From NCBI GenBank assembly GCA_013397075.1, contig VWZS01010170.1, positions 930,001 through 994,000 on the forward strand: a stretch of DNA of 64,000 nucleotides, in the 5' to 3' direction. The DNA comes from Rhabdornis inornatus (lineage: Eukaryota > Chordata > Aves > Passeriformes > Rhabdornithidae). Numbering within the stretch: the first letter of the stretch is position 1; every line of letters begins with the position of its first letter. This document shows, one piece after another, positions 11,796 to 24,100 of this stretch. Position numbers and translations under genes: made by a program. Under the pieces are notes generated by a model that did no database searches, was not told the origin of the DNA, and saw nothing but the letters and a program-made list of their open reading frames with translations.

Positions 11796-14700
11796 CAGCA
11801 AAAGAGAGTAGCCAACAACAGCACGCAAGCATGCAGGTGCTCTGCCAGGCTTCATCTGCATTGCTCAAATATCTACAGTCCACAACACCTGAGCAAAATG
11901 TGTTGGCAGAAAAATTGAGAGGTAGCTGGAAAACCTTGAACACAGACTAGCCCAAATCTCAATGTTTCAGAAGCCAAGAGAGCTTTGAGTGAGTAACTCA
12001 CCAGCCAAGACTCATCTGTCTTGTCCTGGTAGTCCGCTGAGAAGACTGAGACAAAGCCAAACAGAACTGAACAGAAAATTAGATCTCCAACTCTAGATCT
12101 GCTCATGCAGCATTAAGACAAAGCCCAAACATCTGCCTGCACCTTCCATACAACAATCATGAATGCTTACAACTGCAAAAAAAGTCAAAAGCTAGAGCTC
12201 CAAAATTTATTTGAATTTCAATTGCAGACAAAACTTATCCAGGTATTCACTGATTGATTTTCTATTCGTTTTGCAATCGGAAAGATGAACTGTATTCCAT
12301 CTACCTGCTGCAGCACTGGCTCACAAAAACAGTGGCAGTCAAATGCAGGCCACTACAAGTGACAGAACCCTAGATGGAATAAACTTCAGTCCTTACTGCA
12401 TATGCCAAAGATGCCATAGATTTGTTACAGGTACCTTATACTGAGCATGCAACAGAAAAAGCATTCAGATGTCAAATGTCTGGTTTTATCATATTCTGTA
12501 TTTTCTTGTACTGTAAAAGGTTTTGTTATGTCTCAACAAAGTAGGACTGTCCTGGGTTAAAGCAACAGAGATAAATAGCAGTATCTTGCAGAGGCTGTTT
12601 GCCAAGAAAGGCCTAAATACACCCCAAAAAATGAAAACAAACAAAACTAGAAACAAAACAAACAACACAACAACCCCCCCCACTCCAAAATACTCAACAA
12701 AAACCCCAAGAGACACGGGTTCTCTACCTGCAAGCTTTTGAGCAAATCTTTGATGTTCAGCTTTCTCTTCTCACATCTGTGAAATAACAAGAATTATCTG
12801 ACTATACCAAAGGAATGATCATGAGATTTAGCCATAGACTGAAAAACACACTAGATGTGTTGTATACCACATTCATAAAACTAGAATTATTAAACTGATA
12901 AAATAACAAAGCATTTAGCATCATAATAATTGAGCTTCAAATTAAAAAAAATAAAAATCACACAGTGGAATATTCTCTTTCAAAACAACTCCCATCACAA
13001 GTTCACTTGCATATCTCAAAGCAAGACCTCAACCTTTCTTACATTCAATACACATTCTGAGGAAGTCATACAGAAGAGAAAGAACCAGTATTTCCTTTTC
13101 TCCTGGGGGAGCTCAAGTTGTAGGATTTCAAAATACTGCTGGAGGAGCCACTAGACGATTTCTGGTGCGGGTTTCCCAGAACAGTACTTTAAACAAGACC
13201 TTGGGCAACACCTCCTCTTTCAAGGGAAACAATAGAAATACTCCAATGCCTACAGGTGTGCTCCACCACTTTAAGGAAAACTGTACTTTTGCTCAGAAAT
13301 GTCTTTTCGTTTTTCTACTCAGAAAAAAAATGTAAAACAGTACCAACAGGAGAATACAAGAAAATGCTGCCATCTTCAATAAAATTTCTCTGCAGCAGCT
13401 AGGGCATACCTGTTTTGGGCACAGAAGTTTTGAAGCTCAGCCAAACTGAAACCCACCCACCCCACCTACCCACTTTTAGTCATCACAAACCTGCAGCTAA
13501 ATAGCTGCCAGCGTGACAACAGACCAGATGGAGCTTTTGAGCCAGAAACTCCTATGATGTAATGGTTTGCCACTGATAACACATGGAAAACTCCCATATT
13601 CTGCCATTACTCCTGCATTCCTATCAGAAGAGGGAGAATAATATCATTATAATAAAGGAGTCACCAATAGGAACCTGGGGATAAATTTCAGTGGGCCAGC
13701 ACTGATTGGGACTGTTCCCTCACATACAATTACAAGAATTTAGTATAAACTACCAGAAGAAAATTATGAGAACTTGCAGGTCTGCTAAGAAATTCCAGTC
13801 TTGCTTAGAACATTGTTTTGTCCATACAGAGCAATCATCATTATCTCTGTTTACTGATCATGAGGAAATGCAGTGCCTGAAGAGCAGCTGTCTCTCAATT
13901 TGTAGTTTTCATGCTCTCTGTGTGAAGGATTCTATTGTTCAAACACATTTACATTTGAAAACACACAACATATGGTAGGAATGACATTTAACAGAATGCT
14001 TGCTTTGCTTGTGACCATGCAAGCCAGGCTGACTGTCATCATTCCTGCACAACCAACCTGCCTTCAGCTCAATAAACCACAAAATAAGAGGCCAGTTTAG
14101 AGACAACAGGAAAGGAAATTGAACCCGTGGCAGTGAGGAGAGAAGAGACCTAGGGCAGTAAGGCTGTCCCTTGCTGACAGAGCTAGAGTCTTTCAGAGTA
14201 GCAGAGTGTGAGCAACAGGATGGAAACAGAAAACGGCTGGGTGCCACAGGAGCCTGACTTGGGACTGGGTATTCGCTGCTTGACCCTAGAAGGGAGGGGA
14301 CCTGCAGTCACTACAGAAGGGGCCCAAAAGAGACCTCCAGGAACACCAAAGTAGCATCAGGTGAGACCCCCAACTCAGTCAGGACTGCAGACCTCATATC
14401 TGGACCCCCTAAGCCAACATGCTGGAGTCATTTCCTGGACTCATTCTCCCTCCCAGAGGACACAGAACTCATGCCCGTCATGTCTCTCACTAACATCATT
14501 TACACTGGTTCCAAGAAAATGGAATGAGCCTTCCTGTGATATAAATGACACTCCCACTACATCTGAATCTGTCAACAGCAGGTCTTAGCTCTCCACACTG
14601 ATCTAGACTGAATAGCTTTTTCAAACTCTGAACAGCTATCTAAACTGAATTTCCATGGTTTTTTTTCTTCCAAGATAAAACAGGAAAATATGATTCTCGC

Positions 14701-17700
14701 AGAAGTAAATTAGACGAGCCACCAGGGAAGCAAAACTTAGTATACTGAGTGATTGCCTTGGCTCTGAGCAAATGTAATCTTTCCCCATCTCTTCCTTTCC
14801 TCTTTTTATTTTTTTCTGGCATTAGGCAAAAGCTTAATATCTGACCACACTATTTTGATGGGTTTTGATCTAAGTTATGTTTTGACAATATAGGATTAAA
14901 ATACCTGTTATGTAAAGGAGCATGGTCCATGCATATTCATGCCTGCAAACTGTCTAGAGAATTCATTCAATTAAATACCTACCGGTTTTGACATAAGAAA
15001 GAGTACTACCATTAAATCTCTATCAAGAAAGAGTAAATCAATACAAAACTCTGTAAGAGAATCCAAGTAACCAAGATTTACTCTCTTCCAGTAATGTAAT
15101 GCTTTGTTTTCCCTCTTCAAATGACAGATGCCAGACAATTTAGGGTTTTTTTTGAGACTAAGAACCCTAATTTAATTTTATGTTTAAACAGTCATTAATT
15201 GCAGATTTTTCTATTCACATGACAGAAGTTATCATGGTAAAAGGGGCCCTGAAAAAACTGAGACATAAAACATAGGCATACGGACATATTTTTAAAGATG
15301 ACTACTGCTTTTTCCTGCTGATTTTTTCTAAAGGTCTTTCTTTGCTCTGTTTGCCTTCCTACACAAGTCATCAATTTTTATCTGGTTTTACGTTACCACA
15401 TCCTAAAACATTCTGTGAAACCTCTGAATGTCTGGTTCTTCCTAAAGCCATTCAGATTTTCAAGCAGAGAGAGGATACTCAAGGAAGGATATATTACCAG
15501 CACAACGTGTCACTTAAAAACTGTAGGCAAGTTGGTGATATCTTCTTACTCACTATCACTTAACAGGAAAAGTGAGAAGACATACATTAAACCTTCATGC
15601 TTGCTGATTTTTAAGTATTCAGCCATGTGCCTCTACTCCACTGCAGCTAGTACAACCTGTGACTCCTAAATAAAAACACTTTGAACTTCCATCTCCCTCT
15701 GGAAACACACTCCCCAGAGCTTTCTGCTTGTCCTGCTGTGAGGATGGTAAACTCTTCCAAGGGTCAGCATTTCAAAGTTTCCAGTTTGGCAGATCACATT
15801 GCTCTGTTCCCATCACAAAACCCACACTATATACACTGTTAGTCTATACCTGTGCAGTAGGACAGACATTTTCCTGAAGTGCCTTTTATGAGCTCCAAAT
15901 CATACCTTTGAAAACACTGGTAGCCAGAAGTAAACCATGAGGATAGTCCTGACAGAGGATGAATAGCCAAGGAGCAATAGGTTGACCCTAACTACTGCAA
16001 GACCATTCTTTGGCAAGTGACATCCATGTTATTTTGCAGGTGTGTAACTATTGGCTCATGCTTTCTTCTTGCACTTCACTACCATTATAATATTTTTAAA
16101 ATATGTCTGCTTCTGTATTTTAAGAGTGGGGAAACTAGTAGTGCTAAGAGACTTGGGCATGACTCTACTACTGCTTTGAAGGAAAATGCTATGTGTTTAA
16201 GAGGCAGAAAGACAATCTGATAGCTGTCCATAATTAAACTTTTTCAACCCTGAGTTGTGACAGGTAACAGATACACATATGATACCTATGCTCAGCTCAT
16301 TTCCTTTAGACTTAACTTTCACCAAATGCAAGAAACCTGACCGCAGGACTTGCGGTAACAGTGATTGTATTTGTCCCTGGAGGGGAAAGAGGGCAAGGCA
16401 TGGGAAAAACAACACCCATTTTTCAAAACTCTTTCTAGGGGCTTTCAACCTCAATATACTATTCAACAAGAGAGTCTTCTCTTCATTCCAGGAGGTGCAG
16501 AAAGGGGAATCTTGGGGGATTACTGCAGTTAGGGGAATCTGTCAGGCAAAAAGCAAGTATTAAAAAATGGTGTTTGAGTAACAAACATAAAAGTTGTTTC
16601 TGAGGTACTTTGTCACAAAAAAAATAAAGATTATATTTTCATTCCATACATTCCCCATCTGTTGTAAATACAGTATAACTAATGGGATTTGGGAGGCAAT
16701 TTTATTCCATTGTATCAGAATAAGACATTTTAAGTCCAGTACCCACTCCTTTATCTGCCTCTATGCACATTCCACAATCTGATTCTATCTGTGCTCTTTC
16801 AATTGAATCATAAGTAGTATTTCCACATCCCCAACAGTGCTTTTGTTCCTAAAACAGACAGTTCCAAGCATTTGATAAAAAAAGAAATCAAATCCTTGCT
16901 ACTTTTTTATTCACGCACACCAATGTCTATAAAATGAGTTCTGGGAACTACCACACTGACATTCAGACTATCCTGGGTCCTTGAGTCTTTGACTATATTG
17001 CTGGAGTGCCAACAGCCACCCACCCTCACACCTGCTTGCAGGGCAAACAAGCCCCTGTAATTGGACATTACCAGGTGAAAGGTTTGCCCCCTCCCCTCTA
17101 ACCACCCCTCACACCACCTATGCAGGGAAATTAAGAGGAGGATTTGCCGGAAAAGACTCATCTTGAGGGGCAACACATTTGCAGTGAAGGGTTCCACTTT
17201 TTTGTGAAGCAGCTTTGTCACTGTTTCCAAGTTCTTCAAAAGCAGCTCAATGCTTGACAGTTATGTATCAACAGCCCTGAGGATTTTTCCCATCCACTAT
17301 TTTGGGAGAAACATGTCTTCCTCATACTGTAAGGAACAGACACAAGGATCTAAAATGTTACATACTAAACAGACGTACCACCCTACTGCAGGGCAGACAC
17401 ATTCAAACCAGCAAAGAGAGTTGCAAGCATTGGCTTACCATAATTTTTCCTTCATTTGGCTAGAATACAGCCGTTCTGCTAATTGATACTCCTACCACAG
17501 CATCAAACAAACAAATCGGATAAAACACAGTTTGCCAGTATTTTGTCACATTCTGGGTTTCCTGGCAATAGTTACTGTCTGTATATCCTGGGGCACCAAC
17601 AGATGTAAGGTCTGATAAAAGCTGCTTCCCCAGTTTAACGTTCAAGAAAAATGCAGGCTTTATTCTGAAATGTATGCACACACAGCAGATTAAAAAAAGA

Positions 17701-19499
17701 CCACAATTAACCCTCTGCCCCTGGCACACACTGGATTTTTAGATTCTGAACAGATTTTTAAGCTTCTCCAGCCCAGTCCCCATCTCTCACAGTCTACATG
17801 ACCCTAGAAGAGGGGCTGAAAGTGTCATTTTTTTCTGGAAAAGAGGCCAGAAGAATCCATCCATTCCTTATCTTCTCAAGAAAATAACAAGGGAAGAAAT
17901 TTAGCTCAGGTGGACCCAGATAGCTGGTGCTTAATCAATCAGTACCCAAAGATGCTGTCATTGAGCACTACTCCAAAGTAAGCCACACTTGGCAGACACA
18001 AGGACTCTTCAAACACTGAAGAATATCTGAATAGGCTACAAACAGCACCAGATAAGGTTTCTTTAAAAATGGTTCATTGAAAGTGACGAAGTTTATAAAA
18101 TTCCACCAAATAGGAACAGTAGTCCACAAAACTTGGACAAGTTTGCTGGTCACCATACAAAGTCAGGACAAAACCCAGACCCAAACTACTCTATAGTTTG
18201 ATGCTTGATTTCCTCAAGAACACCTGGAGATGGTGAGCATTGAAGATAAGCATCCAACAGTGTTTATTTCTCCTAACAAGGTCAGATCCTGATATCTCTT
18301 GTGAAGGAAGGAGTCAGTCTACTTGCACCAACTTAATTACTTTCTCCAGAAAGACTGATCTATTCTGCGTCTGGAGCCAACATGTATTTTTTACTCTCAA
18401 TCTTTCTGATTAAAATAGCATTCTCTTATGTATATGCACTAAGTGGTAGACATGTAAGTTTTTAAGTAACACAACACTGAGAAAAAACTCAGTTGGAAAG
18501 TAAAACAACTGAAGGCTAACTTGATACCTCCATTTGGTCAACAGCTATTCTGCTTAAAACACAGCTTTGATACTGTCACAGCTCTCTTCTCACACAGATC
18601 TTGATCCAAGTAATTTGCATTTCTTTTTACCATAGAATATCAGGGGTTTCAACTTCGCTACATACATTCTCAATTGTGACACTAGGGCAGTCAGGGTTCA
18701 TCACTGCAGATAAAATCTAGAAGGCTCCATGAAAAAGTTAGGATTTGGACACTTGATGATTCTTCATACATGCTGACCTTAGGTTCTATTACAGAGCCAT
18801 TACTGTTGACCTATGGAAGTGCAAAAGACTCCAGCTTCACCAGATGGTGTTTTTAGCCCACTTGGGCCATGAAACTAAAGAGGGTGAGAGACAGGTGTGA
18901 TGTATCAACCTGATGTCCAGGACTTACACAAAATTAATCTGAAATACTTTTCAATCCTCTGTTCTCAGATTTTCTCTGCTTCCCAGCTCCCAGGGATTCA
19001 TCTCTTATTGTATGCTGTGAACATAACTGCAGCGAGCCATTTCATTATAACAAGCTCATTTTGTAACCAACCACAACAGTAGCAGCTGTTCATTCCAGAA
19101 CCAGCACAGACGTGCTGCACCCAAGTGGCACACTGAGCACTGGTACTTTAGCTACCCAAATCAAAGGCAATAATAACAAAAGTATGTGTTGGGGAGATGC
19201 CAGAAAGGGCCTCACCTGATTCTGAGTGGTCCAGAATTGCAACAAACCTTATTGTCCATGACTGAAACAATAAACAAGATTTTTGGAGGGCATAATTTCA
19301 AATTAAGGTACAATGTAAAAAAATATGAAGTCTGTCCAAACTAGAACAGAAGAGTCCATAAAATACCATAGAAAACACAGGGACTGAAAAATAATTTGGA
19401 GAGTGCCTTCCATATACTCAATACTAGCCACTGCAATATACCTTAGCTACCCTAGAAGTCCAGCAAGGAAGCTGAAAGAACTTTTTGATGACTGTTACA
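11796..19499. other. Noncoding DNA, mostly unique
   Basis: No gene is recognised. A low-complexity A/C-rich stretch lies at about 12612-12715 (an AAACAAAAC-like run, then CCCCCCCC). A moderately GC-rich stretch at about 14030-14480 and another at 16960-17130 look unlike their AT-rich flanks but match no element I can name. Open frames up to 110 codons (16907-17239 -) show no domain. CTCAATAAACCAC near 14069 resembles a polyadenylation region, but no LTR ends were found around it. Confidence 0.55.
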
Positions 19500-20230
19500 A
19501 AAGAGGCACTCAGGAATGATGAGGCCACAGGCAAGAAGCTCAGTGCATTCTTTTGGCCAGTTGCTAGTACAGAAGGTATTGGACAGAGCCCACACCTTAT
19601 GAATTCATAGCAGCAGATAGCTCAGAGAAGCTGTATCAGTTTAAAACAAGGACACAAGCAGCATTAGAACAAACAGACAAATTGGAGGTCATGGCATCAC
19701 CAGGATTGGATGGCATTCACCTGAGACCTCTGAGGAAACTCAAGTGTGGAAGTGCAGATCTTCTGGCTAAGGTTTGTAGATGATAAACACAAAAAGCTGC
19801 TTTGCTACAAGACTGTCAAAGGAGTCCATAAAGGGCTCTAAAGAGCATTGTGAGGACAACTGAAGAGTAATTTGCAAAAAGAGTATGTCTCGATATAAAG
19901 GCTCTTTCATAAATGATTCTATGAGCCTTTGAGCCTTTTCTTATTCTTCATCCTGAAATCACTTTTCAGGATGAAGAATAAGAAGTGGAATCTTTGGGAA
20001 ATCAGAGTTGAGACTTTTTCTACTCCATATCTTCACCAATGACCTGGAGAGAGGAATGAACAGCTAAACCTCAGTTTGAGAATGCTACTAAACACTCGCA
20101 AGCAGTTGAATGCTATGCTGAAGGAAAAGAACTTCAAAAGGAGTTCAGGGAACCAACTGAGCAGACAAAAAGCCTGACAGGAGAGAAAACTGTAGTGAAA
20201 AGATGGCATGAGATTTTGTTCTTCTACAGT
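19500..20230 (+). mobile_element. Old CR1-type LINE, decayed reverse-transcriptase part of ORF2
   Basis: This is a heavily decayed plus-strand fragment of a CR1 second ORF, an endonuclease and reverse transcriptase used for retrotransposition. Near 19520-19560 the frame reads like the linker before the RT domain (KKLSAFFWPVAST). From 19691 the frame gives ASPGLDGIHLRPLRKL, matching the conserved CR1 pattern SPGPDGIHPRVL at the RT start. At 20019-20064 another frame gives LLHIFTNDLERGMNS, matching the conserved LFNIFINDLE..G motif. The spacing between the two motifs is about 60 bp shorter than expected, and the frames differ, so the ORF is broken by deletions and stops. A perfect hairpin lies inside it (19938-19984). 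The copy is much older than the CR1 tail at 11.5 kb. Confidence 0.75.
19938..19984. repeat. Perfect inverted repeat, 21-bp arms with a 5-nt loop
   Basis: The arm at 19938-19958 is the exact reverse complement of 19964-19984, with loop TCACT at 19959-19963. It sits in the decayed CR1 reverse-transcriptase stretch, where no such palindrome is expected from the element itself. The likeliest origin is a template-switch or fold-back mutation that copied one arm from the other. As RNA it would form a stable stem in the size range of a short miRNA-like hairpin, though with a very small loop. Confidence 0.95.
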
Positions 20231-20293
20231 ATGGCATTCCTGTATGCTCTCTTCTTGTGTACTGCATACATCTCAAGGATGTAGTTGAGTTGG

Positions 20294-20390
20294 AAACAGA
20301 ATCACAGAAGGAACATCAGAAGGAACCTCTATATCATCAAGTACAACTCTACTGCTCAAGCTAGCTCAGCTAGAGGAGGTTGTCCAGGAC
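20294..20390 (-). mobile_element. CR1 LINE 3' part, left half of a split copy
   Basis: The sequence starts with ACAGAATCACAGAAGG, the reverse complement of a CR1 3' end, and runs to GGTTGTCCAGGAC. The same CR1 resumes at 20923 after the LTR insertion, as CAGGACCGTGTCTGGCTGG...ATGTCTCCACAAATGG. The two halves join cleanly across the LTR if one copy of CAGGAC is removed. The element is on the minus strand and lies just downstream of the older CR1 remnant. Confidence 0.8.
20385..20390. repeat. Target-site duplication CAGGAC, left copy
   Basis: CAGGAC at 20385-20390 directly abuts the TG that opens the LTR. The identical hexamer at 20923-20928 follows the terminal CA. A 6-bp duplication is typical of class II (betaretrovirus-like, ERVK) integrations. 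Confidence 0.85.
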
Positions 20391-20437
20391 TGCCACAGTT
20401 AAGTTGAGACAGACAGGGCTGGTATCACCACCAGTCC

Positions 20438-20443
20438 TTTATT
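20438..20443 (-). terminator. LTR polyadenylation signal AATAAA
   Basis: TTTATT on the plus strand reads AATAAA on the minus strand, about 360 bp downstream of the LTR TATA box. This is a normal position at the end of R. Confidence 0.7.
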
Positions 20444-20801
20444 CACAAACTCTACATGCCTTTTTTACAGACCTTTCTTTCATGCAACTCTGATTCCTTC
20501 CTTCACAGACCTCTCTCTGATAACTCTGACTCCTTCTCTTACAGAGAGTTCCACATAGCTCTGACTCCTTCTTTCATTCTGCATGACTGGCTAACCCCAA
20601 GCTGTCCCTTTCCCAGCCACCTCACCCTGACTGTCCCTCACACAACATCTTCTCACCATATCTGTCCCTTCCACGAGCGCACATCCCTTACCTGCTCACA
20701 GCACAGCCAGCAGCCTCCCGCTCATACTCCAGCAGCCTCTGGGTCTCCAGCTCCAACTGCCTGGAGCTATGGCTAGCTAAGCCACGCCTAACTAAGCCAC
20801 G

Positions 20802-20825
20802 CCTTTATATACCCCAACTGATTGG
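20802..20825 (-). promoter_or_regulatory. LTR core promoter (CCAAT and TATA boxes)
   Basis: On the minus strand a CCAAT (20825-20821) lies about 10 bp upstream of TATATAAAGG (20812-20803). The arrangement directs transcription toward lower coordinates. Whether it is active is unknown. Confidence 0.7.
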
Positions 20826-20922
20826 CCAGACACAGGTGTTTCCACTCTTTGGTAATCAGTACAGCTGCAAGTCATTGGGGAAGATTCCCTCCTGCACTGT
20901 CCTTGCAGCCCAGCCCCCCACA

Positions 20923-21110
20923 CAGGACCGTGTCTGGCTGGGTTTTAAATGTCTCCACAAATGGAAACACCACAAATTCTCTGGGCAACCTGTACCAATT
21001 TTCACCACCCTCACGGCAAAAAAATTATTTTCTTGCATCAGATAGGATCTCACCTGTATTAATATATACCTGCTGCCTCTCAGCAATTAAACAATCAATG
21101 AGGGCATCCA
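20923..21110 (-). mobile_element. CR1 LINE, right half of the split copy
   Basis: Resumes the CR1 interrupted by the LTR. The blocks GGACCGTGTCTGGCTGGGTTTT, AATGTCTCCACAAATGG, CTCTGGGCAACCTGTACCA and CACCCTCACGGCAAAAAAATT all match the CR1 3' region in reverse. Similarity fades after the block near 21085, so the truncation point is approximate. The first six bases are the right copy of the target-site duplication. Confidence 0.85.
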
Positions 21111-24100
21111 GAGGATAAGTGCTTTACACAGAGTACCTACAGGCTGAGAGTAAAAAGAAAATGGGGACTAGTTTCCCTGAGGTTTAATGTCATGAACATG
21201 ATGGATGACCTTAATGAAAAACTCCTGTTATCATCTCTGGCTACCCAAAAGACCAAACCACCATCTAAGGATATGCTTCTATAGCTGTAGCGTCAATTCT
21301 CATGTCACCTACAAACCATGGAACAATGATGACTCAAGGTGACAGCCAATTTTGTTGTTTCCCACTTGTCAAAAAAAACTTATTACCCCAACTGCCTGGT
21401 CTCTCCACTGGTTCCATACTGAATAAATAAGTAAGTAAAATATTTTGTGTCTTAGACAGTAACCCACTGGAGTAACTTCTGGCATGCCAGAGGCAGACTT
21501 TCAGGTGACTGACACCACAACTCATCCTATCCACACACAAAAAGTTTCTCCCATAGAAGCAGGGACAGGCTACCTAAACTAGTTTCTGAACTATCATTCT
21601 CTTCAAAAGCAATGAAGAGCTAAGTTAACAGAAACTCATCCAAAAAAAATAGGAAAGCAAGTCTTCAGCCAAAAGGGGAAAGTTACATTAAATAGCAATG
21701 AATTGTATTTAAAGAAAAACTTGTTAGCACTAGCATTGTGAATCTTGTAAATTTTCCACTCCTTCATTTTCAGTGCTGAAGAGAGATACTGAACTAAGCT
21801 TGTTTGCTAAATTCTCTGGATTAACATTAACTTTTCTACTTGCTTAATCAATTGCATAACCAAAGGTGTAAATACCTCTAGAACTGGGACACTTCAGTAA
21901 TTCCTGTAAATCTTACTGCTTTTTATTTAGGCCAGCCTGATATTGATATTGATAGCCCTTCAGTATGAAAGCTTTACAAGTCTACAAAGCAAGTCTACAC
22001 CCCAGCTGCGTCCCTCCCAAAGTCAGTGCTACCAGCCTTTGCATGCTGTAACAAAATTCTGGCTCCTCTGTGCTGCCTCCTTGCATTCAGCTACACCAGT
22101 ATTGTACCATTTTGGCAGCGAGGGGCTAACAGATGGTAATTCAGCAAAGCTTTTCCATGGAGGTCATTAATAACATCAAGTTCATTTGATACTTCAGTCA
22201 CATCTATCCCTTTGGAAGAGCTGCAGCAATCTATGCTTTTCCCACATGCAGGAAAAATTGAGGGACTACAAGCCAGTTCTGTGCTCTTCTAACCCTTGGT
22301 TCTTTTGAAACAGAAGCTTCCTGATAAGTGAATTCTTGGACTTGCCTTCACATATTATCACTTGATCAAAGATCCCAAGAAATATTATCAGAGCAAGAAC
22401 AAAATGGCAGAATACTTAGGCTGGACCCATATAGTCTTTATAATTGCACGATCTTTTCTAGTAAAATGTAAGAGTGTTACAGATTAAAATGAAACATATT
22501 AGAGCTTCTACAACTCAAATTTTGTAGAAGTTTGTACTTAGTCACCAACTTCAGCCTCTCTTTTCTGCTCCTGGAATTTCTCACTATTTGCTAACTCTAG
22601 CTACAAATCAGCACTAGTTAGGATTTCATACCAGGAAAACAAACTGAGATTTAGGCCTATGTATTTCCTTTAAATGGTCATGAACTTGTCTCCTGAGTAC
22701 TTCACATGTGACACCCAGGGCCAATCACCAAGTTTTAAAGCACTGAATAGTACAGGTCTATTGCTCTTAAATAATTAACAAAAAAAAAAACCCTGCTCAG
22801 ATTTTATGGATAGGTATTCAAGAAGGAATTTGTGATCTGTCCGAGACCACACAGAAGTCTGTTGTGGAATTGGAAATACAACCCATCTTTCAGATTCCTG
22901 TACCAATATTATAACTGAAGAATTCTTCCTTCCGAAAAATCTTCCCTCTTTCACAGAGCTCTCTTTTTTTTTTCCTTTTTTTTTTTTTAGTTTTTTGTTT
23001 TTGACAAGATATTTCCCTTAAGAATGAAGAAACTTTCCTGACAAAGCTCCTTTACAAAAACCTCTTAACTGCTGACAGTAAGCTTAAATGAACTTGCGTT
23101 TTCCAAACCAATCTGCTTCCAGCATAAAACAGCTCCACTGTCAAATATGCTCCGCTGCCAGTTTATAACAATACTTATCACATTGCCATTTATCTGAAAA
23201 AATTCAAAGAGCTTCAGCCCAGTCAAGTAAAGAGACATCTTGAACACAGAAAATGAAGAATTACTTGATGAGCTTGAAAACGCACAGTTGGCTTGGAGAA
23301 CTTGTATTTTTCTCCCTTCATTTTGACAGGCACATAGTTTTTCATGAAGGCTTTCACCCAACAGCCTTGACCCTGCAAGACAAGTGCTGCCTCTCCAATC
23401 TAGCAGTTGTTGTACCCTGACTATTATCTAAGTACACTCCACAGCAATTCAAGCCTGGAGTTATGTTTTAAGTATTTACTCAAGCTGACTCTACTCATTA
23501 GTTCCATAACTAAAGCTGCTTTTCAGTTAACACGAGAAATATAGGTCAAGAAGAAAGAAAATACACTCCTTGTGTATTCTCTTATGTTTTGGGCCACTCA
23601 GAACTAAATTTGGTCTTGTGTCAATTCCATTCTGATGGTAGCCCAGGACCCTCTGAGCAGATTACAATTTTTCTCCTGAAGGCTTCCTACCTCACTCTTG
23701 TTCAGATCCACCAGGTCAGAGGGTAAAGTGAAGCAGCCATGCTGCTCTGTCAGCTTGCTTGTCTTTTCCTGTTGGCCTGCTCTGGACTTTCCAGGCAAGG
23801 TCAACCTTTTTATTCTCTCTCTCAGTTACTTTTGTACACTTATCACCTCTATTCTTTTGTTCTCCTTGAGAAATGTGCATTTCCTCCTACATTCCTCTCA
23901 CTGAAAACAGAAGGCAAACCAGAATTGCCCCAGTTCTACTTGGCCTTTTTTTTTTTCCTCAAAGATAGTTGCAAAATTCAGTGCTCCCCACTGTCTCTGG
24001 TTTGGTCCTTCTGTTTGAATGAACTCATCAGCCAAGCAACATAACAGAAGTATTTCAGATTAACAGGTTCACACTTATCTATCCCATTTTAAGTTGTGCA

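Larger units (their letters stand above)
20391..20922 (-). mobile_element. Solo LTR of an endogenous retrovirus (532 bp)
   Basis: The ends are TG (20391-20392) and CA (20921-20922), flanked by the 6-bp duplication CAGGAC. On the minus strand the promoter elements are in retroviral order: a CCAAT box at 20825-20821, a TATATAAAGG TATA box around 20812-20802, and an AATAAA polyadenylation signal at 20443-20438. This gives a U3-R-U5 layout with U3 at the higher coordinates. Two copies of a 12-bp repeat, CTAAGCCACGCC, lie at 20777-20788 and 20792-20803. The R region holds several CTGACTCCTTC-like repeats. No primer-binding site, internal region or second LTR is present, so the provirus was reduced to one LTR by recombination. 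The 6-bp duplication points to an ERVK-type element; the exact family is not identified. Confidence 0.88.

Noticed and set aside
12540..12615. Possible fragment of an avian retroviral LTR (GTCCTGGGTT)
   Set aside because: Only about ten bases agree with what I recall. The rest does not follow.
14030..14480. GC-richer stretch with AATAAA, possible LTR
   Set aside because: No TG...CA ends with matching target-site duplications, no TATA box in the right place, and no recognisable family pattern.
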